This document shows, piece after piece, positions 47,740 to 59,123 of a DNA stretch of 64,000 nt (position 1 is the stretch's first letter; every line of letters begins with the position of its first letter). The translations under genes were made by a program, and so were the position numbers. Below the pieces are notes generated by a model, which worked only from the letters and a program-made list of their open reading frames with translations, was not told the origin of the DNA and did no database searches. Location of the stretch: the NCBI RefSeq assembly GCF_000699445.3, contig NC_067198.1, positions 31,003,536 through 31,067,535 on the forward strand, in the 5' to 3' direction. Origin of the DNA: Schistosoma haematobium. Lineage: Eukaryota; Platyhelminthes; Trematoda; Strigeidida; Schistosomatidae.

Positions 47740-47935
47740 ATGATAAAGGGTTTTAATCAATTACTAGATAAACTATATGTTTTGTCTAATCCACGATCCC
47801 GCTTGCGGGATTCGAATCCACTGCTGAGGAGTCCCACAATAGAACGAAATGGCCGTCCAGTGCTTCCAGGTTTTCAATGGTGGTCTAACATCAATCGGTT
47901 CATGCTCTCAATAAAAATAACTTAACAATCTCCAT
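47740..47935 (+). mobile_element. H1 element, fold-back fragment
   Basis: Inverted tRNA-like piece (CGGGATTCGAATCC) joined directly to a plus-strand HHR (about 47817-47868) and tail. The core CUGAGGA and GAAA are intact. Stem II has one mismatch (GUCC/GAAC) and 15.2-16.2 is a U-G wobble. Confidence 0.65.
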
Positions 47936-48650
47936 AACCTCTAAACTCATAATAAAAAGATCGTTAGTGATACATAAGTTTGTACATGGTATGATTGCTT
48001 GAAATAAAAATTAAATAAACTACATTTATTCTTAAAGGATATTAATTTTTTTCTAAGTTAGAACATCCTATTGAAATAAGTGGACATTGTATCATTGAAT
48101 GTTGACATAATTCGTAAAACTCCCAACTTTCAAACATTAGTTCAAAGGTTCGATACTTAACCAAAATAATTCAGTTCTGAAATTCTAGTCGTATCATTAG
48201 CTTTTCTAGAAAAATTTAAACGCTGAATTCAAATGTATAGGACTGTAATTGATAAATGAATCATACCAATTCATCTCTTTGGAGCTATTGATTAAAGTAA
48301 TTATCCATTAATGATTAAATACTTATAGCTCGACTATTCTTTCATAGGTTTTTACAAAACCCTGTTATTTGTAGAGTTGAAAACTGAAATAGTTTCGAAT
48401 CAACAGCCATCTATGTACTGTTTAGTTATTTTTTTAAGATTTGACAGGTATGGCATTTAAGATTAAAACCTGCTGACCTCATAATAAAATATGTGATTTG
48501 TAACGTGAAAAATCTAATTTCAGTCTATGAATCAGTATAATACTGTTTATTGCTTAAAGTTTTAATCAAATCAAATAAACTGCACATGATTAACTAATAA
48601 GTAGACATCCTTGAACTAATTTAATACCATAAGGTAAGTTTTTGATATTA
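47936..48650. other. AT-rich non-coding DNA
   Basis: Nothing recognised. Confidence 0.4.
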
Positions 48651-48833
48651 GTATAGGGGTTGTGGAGAATATTGAGTTTTTGATTGAGATCGTGAACCGA
48701 TTGACTTTAGACCACCACTGAAAACCTGGAAGCACTGGACGTCCATTTCGTTCTATTGTGAGACCCCTTAGCTGTGCTCGTCCACAATCCCGCTCGCAAG
48801 ATTCGAACCCAGGGCCTTCAGTCTTGCGCGCGA
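48651..48833 (-). mobile_element. H1 element fragment
   Basis: Minus strand: tRNA-like box B (reverse of GATTCGAACCCAGGGCC), a damaged HHR (GCUAAGG in place of the core) and the tail to TTGTGGAG. Confidence 0.7.
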
Positions 48834-48840
48834 AAATATT

Positions 48841-49440
48841 TTTAATATCTCAATGGGTAAAAAAATTAAATTTTCTGACTTTTCGCCGTGGATGACATTT
48901 TCATTAAACATCAAGTCGATATTAGAAATATCAAAATAATGCAAGAACGCTTTTCCAACAACAAAGGCGAATAGTTGAAACTTTCTATGTATTGCTAAAT
49001 CCTAATAACTTCAATAGAAAATGCCTTACTATTCATCCGACTTGCACCATTCATCTGAGCTACTTTATCTAATTCTATTCATATCACACACTATTATCAC
49101 TTATTCAAACTCAGCTCCATTATTTCTCACTATTAATATCACATTTTTCACACATAAGCACCCACACAAATACACAAACATGTCTCACACAAAACACTTT
49201 GACTAAGGTGACATGACACTGACTTAGTGAGACCTACTTTTAGTTGTTGATCGTACTAAATATTTTTGCTTTGTCCATTTGTACTATTTAAACATGGGTT
49301 AATTTAATTTGTTTATTTATTCCTTGAAGAAGTGGTTTACACTGAGTCATGAAACGTCAAAACATTTAGTTCCTTTTTTTTACTCACGAGGATAGTACAA
49401 ATATATTATTTTTTTTATTAATAACAACCTACCCAGTACT
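48841..49440. mobile_element. Penelope-like element remnant with inverted HHR-like boxes
   Basis: Two copies of the box described at 28885 occur in opposite orientations: minus at 48841-48905 (GGCGAAAAGTCAG) and plus at 49311-49400 (CCTTGAAGAAGTGGTTTACA, ATGAAACGTCA). Pyrimidine-rich text with frequent CACTATTA-like words lies between. The nearby GIY-YIG fragment supports a Penelope origin. Confidence 0.4.
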
Positions 49441-49495
49441 TAATTTATTTGTAATCAATAAGTTAAACTTTAGTAATGATAACTGTTCATTTTAT

Positions 49496-49713
49496 CAGAA
49501 CGGGTTTTGTGGAGTTTTTCAGAAATTTCATAGGTTGAAATCATGAGTCGATTGAAGCTAGACCATCATGGAAAACCTGGAAGCACTGGACGGCCGTTTC
49601 GTGGATGCGCACTGCTGAGGACTCCCATACTACGACGAAACGGCCGTCCAGTGCTTCCAGGTTTTCCATGGTGGTCTAGCTTCAATCGACTCATGATTTC
49701 AACCTATGAAATA
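49496..49713 (+). mobile_element. H1 element, compact fold-back copy with 10-bp target duplication
   Basis: Flanked by TTCATTTTAT (49486-49495 and 49714-49723). Two H1 tail arms of about 70 bp (49530-49600 and 49636-49705) are near-perfect reverse complements around a single HHR. That HHR keeps CUGAGGA and GAAAC but stem II reads CUCC/CGAC, losing two pairs. There is no tRNA head. Confidence 0.8.
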
Positions 49714-49849
49714 TTCATTTTATATTTTTATTTAGTTCTCGAAGTAATTAATAAAATAATTCAATATATTAACTATTTTTCTATGCATTTTATCCATAAG
49801 CTAATCAATAAACAGTCCAATCAACCGATCTATTGTGATTATAGTCTAT

Positions 49850-50236
49850 ATATTAATGTACATGGAAGTACATGGAAACGATTGCGTCACATCCCACTGT
49901 GTTTACCAATTTAAATGTGTGTGTGGTCACACATACATAGGGAGGAGTAATCGTGATCTCAACATTAGGGTGAGTGAACATGTACCCAAATGGCTTCAGA
50001 AACAAATACAATCAAGTGACCCGATAAGAGCAGAGGATAAACATCCATCATCCTCTATTGCTAAACATATAATTGAAACAGGTCACAAGATTGATCTAAA
50101 TTCAGCTTTTGTAGTGCTGTATAAAAGTGTAAAAGGGCGTATACTAAGGTTCATTGAAGCCTTAGCCATACGAAAATTCAAACCCCCTTTATGTGTTCAA
50201 AAACAGTTTGTTCTTACCTTAAACCTACCCTGGTAA
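49850..50236 (+). pseudogene. Penelope-like element GIY-YIG endonuclease domain
   Basis: The open frame ending at 50236 encodes the C-terminal endonuclease of a Penelope-like retroelement. Visible parts: a Cys-rich lead CVYQFKCVCGHTYIG (zinc-binding Cys and the YIG half of GIY-YIG), then RSNRDLNIRVSEH (Arg block), KHIIETGHKIDL and IEALAIRKFKPPLCVQK (Glu block and Asn/Lys region). The RT and everything upstream are missing and replaced by unrelated sequence. In complete elements this domain nicks target DNA. The start of homology near 49850 is approximate. The surrounding boxes and the downstream 400 bp probably belong to the same element. Confidence 0.75.
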
Positions 50237-50640
50237 TATTGACTTATTATCCAGAGTGATTAGGTTTCAAATTGTGTTCACATTAATATTATTATTACTC
50301 TTATCATTATCCTTATCTCCTCTTACCCCGTTTCCTGTCTAGTTGACCTTTTATTTTTATATATAAATGCTCTTAACAAGTATATGTGTGACCAGATTGT
50401 TCGAAATGTATTGCGCTAATATATCACATAGTTCTGATAATCTTCGTCTTCTAATATCATTATCGAAATGTTAAATTATTATTCTATATCAGTTTGTTAA
50501 TATTCAGTTAACTTATTTCATTCCATTTGTCATATAAATTTATGTCTTATAATTATTTGAAATCAAAACAATTGTTGATAGGATTTCTAACTGGAAATAA
50601 AGTTATCATTACTGGAAAATATTCAGTTGTATAAATTTCT
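50237..50640. other. Probable Penelope-like 3' region
   Basis: Pyrimidine-rich then AT-rich sequence following the endonuclease stop; no motif is clear enough to assign. Confidence 0.35.
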
Positions 50641-51178
50641 TGTAAAGCAAGGGCTGCATTCCTACAAATGAAGAACATATGGAACTTAAAACAACTGTCT
50701 GTCAACCGATATCAAAGTCACAATCTTCAATACGAACATCAAGATAGTTCTACTGTACGAAGCTGAAACGTGGAAAATTACTACAACCATCATCAAGAAG
50801 ATACAAGTATTTATAAATAGTTGTCTACGCAAGATACTCAACATCCATTGACCGGATACCATCAACAACAACCTACTGTGGGAGAGAACAAATCAACTTC
50901 CAGATGAAGAAGAAATTAGGAAAAGGCTTTGAAAGTGGATAGAATATACATTTCTGAAATCATCAAACTGTATCACGAGGCAAGCCCTAACTTGGAATCC
51001 TGAAGGGAAGCGGAAAAGAGGAAGGTCAAAGAACACGTTACGTCGGGAAATCGAAGCAGATATGAAAAGGATAAGTAACATCTGGGAAGAGCTGGAACGG
51101 ATTGCCCAGGACAGGTTTGGATAGAGAGTGCTGGTGGGCGGCCTATACTTTTCCTCGAGGAGTAACAGACGTAAGTAA
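50641..51178 (+). pseudogene. RTE LINE 3' fragment
   Basis: Starts in KARAAFLQMKNIW and continues through the C-terminal region ([35 protein letters not shown], shifted between frames) to GTAAGTAAGTG at about 51172. Close to the copy at 22085-22738, with different indels. Confidence 0.75.
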
Positions 51179-51674
51179 GTGATTAAAAATGCTTGATGAG
51201 AAGATTGAATTATCTGGAATGTATTATATCGGTCACACAATATACATAATCAAACTTTTCACTGATATACACACTTAAAAATATTGTTTATTTACTAAAT
51301 GTGAAGATAATTTCATACTTTCGATTCTGTAAAACAGTCACGCGTGCAGTTAAAAAGCGTTTATTAATGAAACACGTGAAGTATTACTATAATAAATAAA
51401 ATGAAACAACTTTAAAATTAATATTGTTTATAAAATTAAAACATTCTAGAAATTATCCTGAAAAATCCAGTGTGGAAGCCGTTCAAAAGATACGTAAATT
51501 CAAACAATTGACGTAATTTTAAGGTCCGTAAAAATAGTTTACTGCCACTCAGTAAAATCAATAAAAATGAATCAACAGTGGATAACTATTTTGTTCTAGT
51601 CTTCCAAGAACCCTAAACACATAACCTAATATGATGTCGAACCTAAAGACCTAATAATTTACTATAAAGAAGAT
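51179..51674. other. AT-rich non-coding DNA
   Basis: Nothing recognised. Confidence 0.4.
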
Positions 51675-51800
51675 CTGTTTGAGATGATAAGATTTGTAGC
51701 TCAGGTGGATGATTTTTATAGAGTTTTGTTCTGAGCTGGATAGTTTGGTCGTGGAGCTTTCATCGTTCTTCTGAACGATATCATCAGCACAAACTCTAGA
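51675..51800 (-). mobile_element. H3 element with HHR-like fold
   Basis: Minus strand: AGAGTTTGTG, CTGATGA, one extra T, hairpin ATCGTTC-AGAA-GAACGAT, GAAAG, AGCT...AGCTC and ...AAACTCT. The core residues fit a hammerhead, with an extra base before stem II. Outer arms AGAGTTT/AAACTCT pair. Confidence 0.55.
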
Positions 51801-52473
51801 AAAAAGTTTATTATCCATCAAAAAGATCTGTTTAAAACAATTAATTAAAATCTGAAATTTCAGAATTTTTAGCTCTCATATCATTTACTCCAGTCAAAAC
51901 AGGAACTCAAGAAAAAAATTGCAAATCACTTTTCAGGTTACAAGTACATGTTACTGACAAATTTAAAACTAAAATGAAATAACTCATTGGCAGCCAATGA
52001 TTTTTTTTGTAGTCGTACAGTTGATATTACTTAGTGATGAAAATTTCCCTTCAGTTACGTTTATCGGAAATAATTCATTAAAATAAGGAAATGGAAATCC
52101 AAGTTTTAAATAGTATACAAAAAAATAGTAAAAATAAACTGTACAATCTCTATTTCACTACACTGCCTTAAGTTAATTTCATGAGTTTCCATGAGTTCTT
52201 ACATAGAATTTGTGCATTAATTTTACGTAATCCGATCTAATCAAGTTAAGGTGTAATAAAAACAACGAAAATCATATTGAATTCATCTCTAGAAAATCAA
52301 ACTCTTGATAATTATTAATCAAGGTTATAGAAAATTATCTCAGTAAAAGTAATTGAAAAATTCTGTCTATCACATTTAGAATATTCTTTTCATATAAATG
52401 AATTAGTGATAATAATACTGGTTATATTTATACTATTACAGATACTTCACACAATTTAAGTATTTTTGTATAT
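51801..52473. other. AT-rich non-coding DNA
   Basis: Nothing recognised. Confidence 0.4.
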
Positions 52474-52486
52474 TGAAAATAATTAT

Positions 52487-53044
52487 TTCAATAGTTGAGG
52501 TCGTGAGTCAATTGAAGCTAGACTACCATGGAAAACCTGGAAGCACTGGACGGCCGTTTCGTCCTATTGTGGGATTAGTATCAGAAGGAGTTTTGTGGAG
52601 ATTGAAATTACTACAATCTCCACAAAACCCTCTTCTGATTATAATCAACATATGCTCACTAGTAACTGGCTTCAAGAGGTACTTCCTAAACTTCTAGTGA
52701 GAAGCAGTGACCAGTGGAGTTCAATCCTGTCTGTTGTGTGGTAGTAACTCACTGATGACAATGGTGGATGTGTCGCTCAATTTCGTGGATTAGTTGGAGT
52801 TAGACATTAACACCGTTGGATGCCGGTCGTGTCAGTGGTCTAGTGGTTAAGCAATCGCGCACGAGACTTATAGGTCGTGTGTTCGAATCTCGCAGGGGGC
52901 GAGGTCGTGGAGTCGTACTGTTGAGGAGTCTCATTCTGAGACGAAACGGCCATCCAATGCTTCCAAGTTTCCCATGTTGGTCTACCTTCAATTGACTTAT
53001 GATCTCAACTACTGAAATTACTGTAATCTCCACAAAACCCCTTC
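52487..53044 (+). mobile_element. H1 element, fold-back copy with 13-bp target duplication
   Basis: Flanked by TGAAAATAATTAT (52474-52486 and 53045-53057). An inverted tail and half-HHR, a hairpin (GTGGAGATT...AATCTCCAC), the 5' region, tRNA-like head (GTGTTCGAATC), HHR (about 52909-52965) and tail follow. The HHR has UUGAGGA (C3 lost) but a well-paired five-base-pair stem II (GUCUC/GAGAC). Confidence 0.8.
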
Positions 53045-53057
53045 TGAAAATAATTAT

Positions 53058-53642
53058 ATAAAGTAATATTTTAACTGAATGTTGATTCTATATATTTTAC
53101 ACACTGTACACATAACACAAATGAAATATAATACTTTATCAAATTAATCATCAATATTATAGAAAATAAGCGGGTTTTTTCTAAAATTTGATTATCAACA
53201 AATAGAAAACAATCAATTTAGAATGTAACATAACTAATTTTTAATTATTTTATTTTTTTATTCTAAATTTATTTTTATTTTTATTTAATTAATTTTAAAA
53301 ATTTTACAATTGGATAAAAAACAACACTATAATGCATAACCATCCCCCTTCGCATTGATTTATGAACCAATCAAAAAATGCTACATATTAAAGCTTTCGT
53401 TCAACACAATATTTTACTATACGTCTTTAGCCAATTGCTTATTCAACCATTCAATTATATATGTCTACATCCACTTACTTAGATTATACCTATGATGTAA
53501 TAATTAGTCTTTGTTTGTATAACTGTTAGTATCACAGCCTTGTAAAAAGGTCTGTCACCAATGCTACCAAAACTGTTATTAACACTACTAACCCCTTTTA
53601 TATCATAATTATATTGGTTCCTGCTAAGACCAATATCATATA

Positions 53643-53679
<37 letters not shown>

Positions 53680-54424
53680 AAACTAAGTCTATATAACAAA
53701 TTTCTAGTGTAAAAATTAAATTCAGCTCAAAACGAATCAGTTATATTATTTAAAGTAACTAGACTTTTAAAAGAATATGAAAATGTAAGTCTGGTACAAA
53801 TATTACTCTTCATTTTTATTATTTATTCTACTGGTTATCATTATAGTAGTTTAATGGAGATGATAAAATTTCCATAGTTTACATCATTCAATCTCAGATG
53901 ACATTGTGATTAGATACTGTCAAGGAGTTCTCTACTAGAACTAAATATCTATTCAGTACTTTTGGAATTTAACCGATTATTTACATAAGATATATAGATG
54001 ATATAAACTGTAATTATTCTAACAGTTAGTGGTTTAAAAGTTTTATGATATTCCAAGGTATTATAGAATGTGCAGATTACTTATTCATATAGTAAATAGA
54101 ATAGCAAGAATTATTACGTATTTTTTTTTGATTTTGTGTAAAGAAAATTTTTGGAATGTTCTGCTTTATATCTTTATACTCTTTAGCTTAAAATGTAATG
54201 TTAATATTTCATGTGGAACCGACAGACAAATGGCAGACAAAATATCGAATAATATGAAGTATAATAATTGTGAATTAACATGTAAACTATTCAGATTTAA
54301 TCAAATTGTAGATAGATTTGCTTGACTAAATTTGTACATGGATAGTTAATGTAGAGTTTTTCTTAAAAATAAAAGGCTTAGATTGAGTTCAATTGATTTA
54401 AACAGTGACAAGAATTTTTAAACA
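53058..54424. other. AT-rich non-coding DNA
   Basis: Contains a (TA)n run at about 53645-53677. The frame at 54068-54325 is AT-driven and unsupported. Confidence 0.4.
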
Positions 54425-54480
54425 AAGATGGATAGTGACTAGTACTGGAATCTAGGACGCGCGTTTCGTCCAATTAAAGT
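54425..54480 (-). mobile_element. SMα-type hammerhead (H2), 3' half only
   Basis: Minus strand GGACGAAACGCGCGTCC followed by TAGATTCCAGTACTAGTCAC is the stem II/III and cleavage half of an SMα hammerhead. The CUGAUGA half is absent. Confidence 0.6.
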
Positions 54481-55820
54481 GACAAGACTAATTACAGGCT
54501 TGCTGAATAGAATGATTTATTTATACTTTTATTTATGAAATTTTGACGATATTCGTAAAAGAATCTAAAATCATGATCGAAAAAATTCGGCTATAAAATT
54601 TATCAGTAAATATGATTAATAGTGATACGTACTTATGCGTTGAAAATAACAATAATACTAATAATAATCAAGAATCATAGTTACAAAAGTAAGAATAATA
54701 ACAATACAGAATAGAAAGGGTTAATTTGTAGTTGCTAATAAGAATATTTATGAAAAAAGGTTATGTATTTGTGATTAACATGATAAGTAATTGTGTAATT
54801 ACTCAACTTTCCTAAAACCAAAATCATATTAATGTGAGATTAACTAGATTATGTTACGGGTAAATAATGAATTTGAAATGTAAGAATATCATAAAAAAGG
54901 TTATTAGACTACATTTATAAACAAAATGATAGAGAAAAAATTATTACGCTTCTTTTTCTGCACTCAAAGCTCAGACCGAAAGCGTTTGATAGCAGTTGTC
55001 ACTTCAAAACTGAATAAAACGAAACGGTCATTGTTTGATTATTATGAAATAATGACGGACACTAAATTTGTGTCAACTATATTCTAAGTGCATAGCGACT
55101 GTGGAAACTTTACTGCCTTTCGGAAATAGATTCTTAGGAACTTATTCGAAAAACCTAGTAGTAGCCCTTCTCACTGTACTTCCAATAATATTGATTTCAT
55201 ATGTACACGTAAATTTAAACTGGTTTATAAATTTCACCTATTTCATTCCTACACATATTACGCAACTGCTCATACTTTTAGAAAACATAAGGTGCCAAAA
55301 TTAATGAATTGAAATATCATATTTTAACTGTTATTGGCATAACGAATATGTAATTATAGTTGTTGGTAAAAATTATTATTGTATATATGTACATATGGTT
55401 AGATGGTAAGTCTATAAAATCTATTTCATCATTCAAAATCATACTGATATTTCTAAGAAATATAAACATTGAAAATAATCGAAAGGTAGTAGTTTGAGAA
55501 ATGTCAACCTCGTTTGCTAACAGAAATGATAAAATTGATATGATCTCCAAGAACATTATACATTAAAAACTAATCAGTTACTAAAACAGTGATCAAATCG
55601 ATTAGAGGATTAAGTTCAGTAGATAATTCTTAGCACAGATCAAGCTGCTTAATATGAAACTGGATGGACGTATTTTTTTGACAACGATATTTTTCATAAG
55701 TGTTTGTCTATTATCTTTCATGAGATCTTTATTGAGACCTTTACATTATCTTATTATGTATTTTATTTTACGTAAGTAGGTAAGTACGTTAAACCAGACT
55801 TATGTTTTACTGATATTATT
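54481..55820. other. AT-rich non-coding DNA
   Basis: Nothing recognised; the frames at 55068-55304 and 55317-55556 have no supporting features. Confidence 0.4.
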
Positions 55821-55833
55821 ATACTGTAAGTCA

Positions 55834-56382
55834 GAATGGGTTTTGTGGAGAGTTTTAGAAATTTTCACAGGTTGAAATCATGAGTCAGTTGAAGCTAGAC
55901 CACCATTGAAAACCTGAAAGCACTAGACGGCCGTTTCGTCCTGGTATGGGACTCCTCTAGCTTCAAATGACTCATGATTTCAACCTGTGAAATTTCTAAA
56001 ACTCTCCACAAAACCCATTCTGATAATAATCAACTGCTCACTAGTGACTGACTTCAGGAAAATCTCCTGAAGTTCTAGTGAGAAGCCGTTACCAGTGGAG
56101 TTCAACCGATCTGTTGTGAGAAAACAACTCACTAAAGACAATGGTGTACGGTGGCGCAACTTCGTGGATTGGTTGAAGTTAGACATTAAAACCGTTGGAT
56201 GCCGGCTCAGTGGTCTAGTGGTTAGGTGCTCGCGCGCGAAGCCAGTAGGTCCTGGGTTCGAGCCCCGCGTGGTGTGGGATCGTGGATGCGCACTGCTGAG
56301 GAGTCCCGTACCAGGACGAAACGGCCGTCCAGTGCTTCCAGGTTTTCAATGGTGGTCTAGCTTCAACTGACTCATGATTTCA
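55834..56382 (+). mobile_element. H1 element, best-preserved copy, 13-bp target duplication
   Basis: Flanked by ATACTGTAAGTCA (55821-55833 and 56383-56395). Order: inverted tail with half-HHR (55834 to about 55955), tail, 5' region with a hairpin around TTCAGGAAAATCTCCTGAAG, tRNA-like head with box A-like GGCTCAGTGGTC and box B GGTTCGAGCC, intact HHR, tail. The repeated GACTCATGATTT (55969 and 56369) sets a 400-nt period. Confidence 0.85.
56284..56340 (+). ncRNA. Hammerhead ribozyme, fully intact core (H1)
   Basis: Stem I GCACUG/CAGUGC (56290-56295, 56330-56335) with outer GGA/UCC and a small internal loop, core CUGAGGA (56296-56302), stem II GUCC/GGAC with a 7-nt loop, GAAA (56318-56321), stem III AC/GU with GGCC loop, cleavage after GUC at 56329. 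All residues needed for a type I hammerhead are present. Confidence 0.8.
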
Positions 56383-56404
56383 ATACTGTAAGTCATTTAT
56401 AACT

Positions 56405-56660
56405 TCAAAACGATTTCATGTCACGAAATATTGGGATATGAGCTTCACTAATCCCAAGCACCTTAAGGTTGTATCTCCTCATTTCTGCAGCGATTTGGAA
56501 GACTCTCCCAGTCTCCCACATTGTACGAGTATTCCATGTACCTAAATAAATGGTTGCTCTGGTTGTCAGAAGAGGCATCAGCCTCGTGACTTCTGAAGGA
56601 ACTTGGCTTTCATCATGAGGCATCATAACTCTTCTAAATGAAGACCTTCTGGATCCCAGG
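56405..56660 (-). pseudogene. RTE LINE 5' fragment: start of the endonuclease
   Basis: Minus-strand frame with MPHDESQVPSEVTRL, then YLGTWNTRTMWETGR and IAAEMRRYNLKVLGISEAH. This is the N-terminal endonuclease block (Asn in TWN, Glu in SEAH) of RTE LINEs. It stops after about 70 residues; the rest is missing. It is directly preceded (to the right) by the 5'-end block at 56680-56815. Confidence 0.75.
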
Positions 56661-56679
56661 GCAGAGTTTAAAAGGTTTG

Positions 56680-56815
56680 AATAATTTTTTTCTGGTTAGC
56701 GTTTTTTAGAGAGTTAGTTTTCTACGGAATGGGGTCGTTAACCCCATGCTCAACCCTCCTCCTTTATCCGAGCTTGAGACTGGCAGTAGCCCTCGGAGGG
56801 TCTCCAGGCGGTGTT
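56680..56815 (-). repeat. RTE LINE 5' UTR block, attached copy
   Basis: Same block as 32341-32490 and 40670-40805, here in the expected place upstream of the LINE endonuclease start. Confidence 0.65.
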
Positions 56816-57740
56816 AAATATTGGAATATATTTCATCTAAATGTTAAACATTTAATAATGATGTAATAAAGTAACATTTATTAAGATATATACATTTATT
56901 ACATACCACTACAAATGAAAAATAAAATAATCCTTCTTAGTTTTTAGCTGTTTAAATCTTGTACTACTGATTATCGAGCTTAAATCAATAAATTTGAAAA
57001 AGGGCGTTGATTCATTCGCCTGGAAATTTAAAAGTAAACATTGAACACAATAATTTAATCAAGTGTAAATTCTTTATAAAATACATTCAGATCAATTGTT
57101 CACATTGTAATCATTTTTATTATCCTTAGTCTAGAAAAAGTTCTTTACATGGACAGTTTTCATAATTTTTTCATTTGGATTGAACGTTTTTATAGTATAA
57201 TATTAGAAACATTTAAAAGAAGCTTTTTTCACTTCATTTGTTATCACATGAAAATACCGTTGTATGCAACTGGCTACGTTTAGTTTGTGTGTTGATTAAC
57301 TTTTTTTTGTTGGAAATAATAATTACTAGACATGGATTATTAGACTGATTGTGATGATAGAAAAGAAAGTTGACAAAGTTTTCGTAATTGATTCATATTA
57401 GTACTAGATTTATAATGATAATTTCAAAAACACAAGCCTGAGATAATGTTACATGCCACAATAATATTATAGGGATTTATAAGGACTAAATCTATATATT
57501 AAATAAACAAAGGAGAATTATTGTTGATAAGTGATTATATTTAAACATATGTTCAGTTATGAAACTAAGTAAAAATATATTTGAAAGAAACTAAATTTTA
57601 TGCCGAATTCTATTGAACAATAATGGACTTTTCGAAGTTCATTTATTAACGTCTAATATTTCTTGGTTGCATGTAATTCCTAGTTGAAATATTAATCAAA
57701 TTGCTTTAATTGTGCACAATCTAAAGTTTGCTAATAAGGA
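56816..57740. other. AT-rich non-coding DNA
   Basis: Nothing recognised. Confidence 0.4.
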
Positions 57741-58035
57741 ATACATCAATGTGTTGTGGTGTGTGCTACTTATATTGACATAAGTAGTAGATGATGTTAG
57801 TCGTGAACAGAATGTCTGGCAGCAGAGAGACAAGAGGATCGAACAGTAAAGAATGGGAACAGAATGCAATTTGTATGGAAATGCGAGAACAATGAAGTCT
57901 GAGTCATTATGAAACAATTTATGGACATTTTGCAAATTATTTATTTACTATTTGATTGTTAGATTTTATCAACAAGTCCTGTAATTTTGTGTCAATTACA
58001 TTCGATTGTCCCAACTCGTGTTCTGTTCACTACAG
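57741..58035. repeat. Unclassified interspersed-repeat candidate
   Basis: Less AT-rich block beginning TGTGTTGTGGTGTGTGC and ending CACTACA. It could be a solo LTR; no target duplication or internal domain seen. Confidence 0.3.
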
Positions 58036-59075
58036 TTCTATTGTTTATATATAATTTAAAATGTAGTAACCGGTTTATAAGATTGCGTATCCTCTACGCT
58101 TTATTGAAGCGTATGGTGACTGGAAGTAGCTCATATGGGACTCTGTCGGTGTATATATATATCTGGTAGATTAGGCTTTGTTGTAGAACCAATTAGTAGT
58201 TTTATGACGAATATTGTGTTATATATACTTAAATGAAACAATAAAAATTTATTTCATTTATTCAAAATTGTTGCTTTCCTGCACAAATACTTACGTACAA
58301 CATATAATTCACAGTGTTTTAATACACTAGTAATCAGAGTTGAAGTTAAATAAGTAAGAAAATGTAAAATATTGTGATAAGTTCAAAAACAAATCAAGCA
58401 TAAAAGAAAATACAAACAGGAAAAAGTAAACTACATTTGGTTCTAGTTTGATAATTACATAAAACTAAAATCCATACATTTTCTAGTCCTTATTATATGA
58501 GTCTTTATATCTATCTTAATTATCTTTGAATATATATCTATAAGAGTAGTTGACGTCATATAAAAGTTTCACTAACTACCAAGTGAAATGTGAATATCTT
58601 TCCCCCTATTCTTAAGTTGTTACTAGGATATTTAAATATTTATTATAATATTGAAATAAACCAAAATTTTCTACCCTTAAGAATATTTCTCATATTTTCT
58701 CTTTATATAATGCCGAATGATTTATATCTCATTAGAGAATTATTTAAAAGTTATAAACATAATAAATAATTCATTACTATGAATATAATTTTCCCTTAAA
58801 AAAGTGCACATACTTTTATCTTGCAAGTGTTACTTATAACTTAAATAGAAAAACAGTAAGCCAGTAAAGCCTATAATGAATATGTATATTTTTGACTTAG
58901 GTTGAAGTAATTCTTATGAATTCGTCGTCATAATTTGTCATTATTTAATTTAGCGTATTTATTTCCTATCTTATATTACTACCCTACAAATATCATCTAT
59001 TTAACGTTATTTCATTTAATAGTATTACTAAACTTACCAATCATTCTACTCACACTATAGAATTGACATAACTAA

Positions 59076-59123
<48 letters not shown>

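Noticed and set aside
49021..49206. 61-codon frame between Penelope-type boxes
   Set aside because: Low-complexity reading of a pyrimidine-rich untranslated stretch.
54068..54325. Possible small membrane or Cys-containing protein
   Set aside because: Single frame in AT-rich DNA, no signal, homology or splice context.
56200..56280. tRNA gene in the H1 head (also near 27470, 52860 and 33490)
   Set aside because: Boxes A and B are present, but the arms do not form a full cloverleaf, and the segment is always joined to the hammerhead; it is a SINE head.
26062..56382. Regularly recurring palindromic repeats as a CRISPR-like array
   Set aside because: Copies are kilobases apart, vary in orientation, carry target duplications and are SINEs in a eukaryotic genome.
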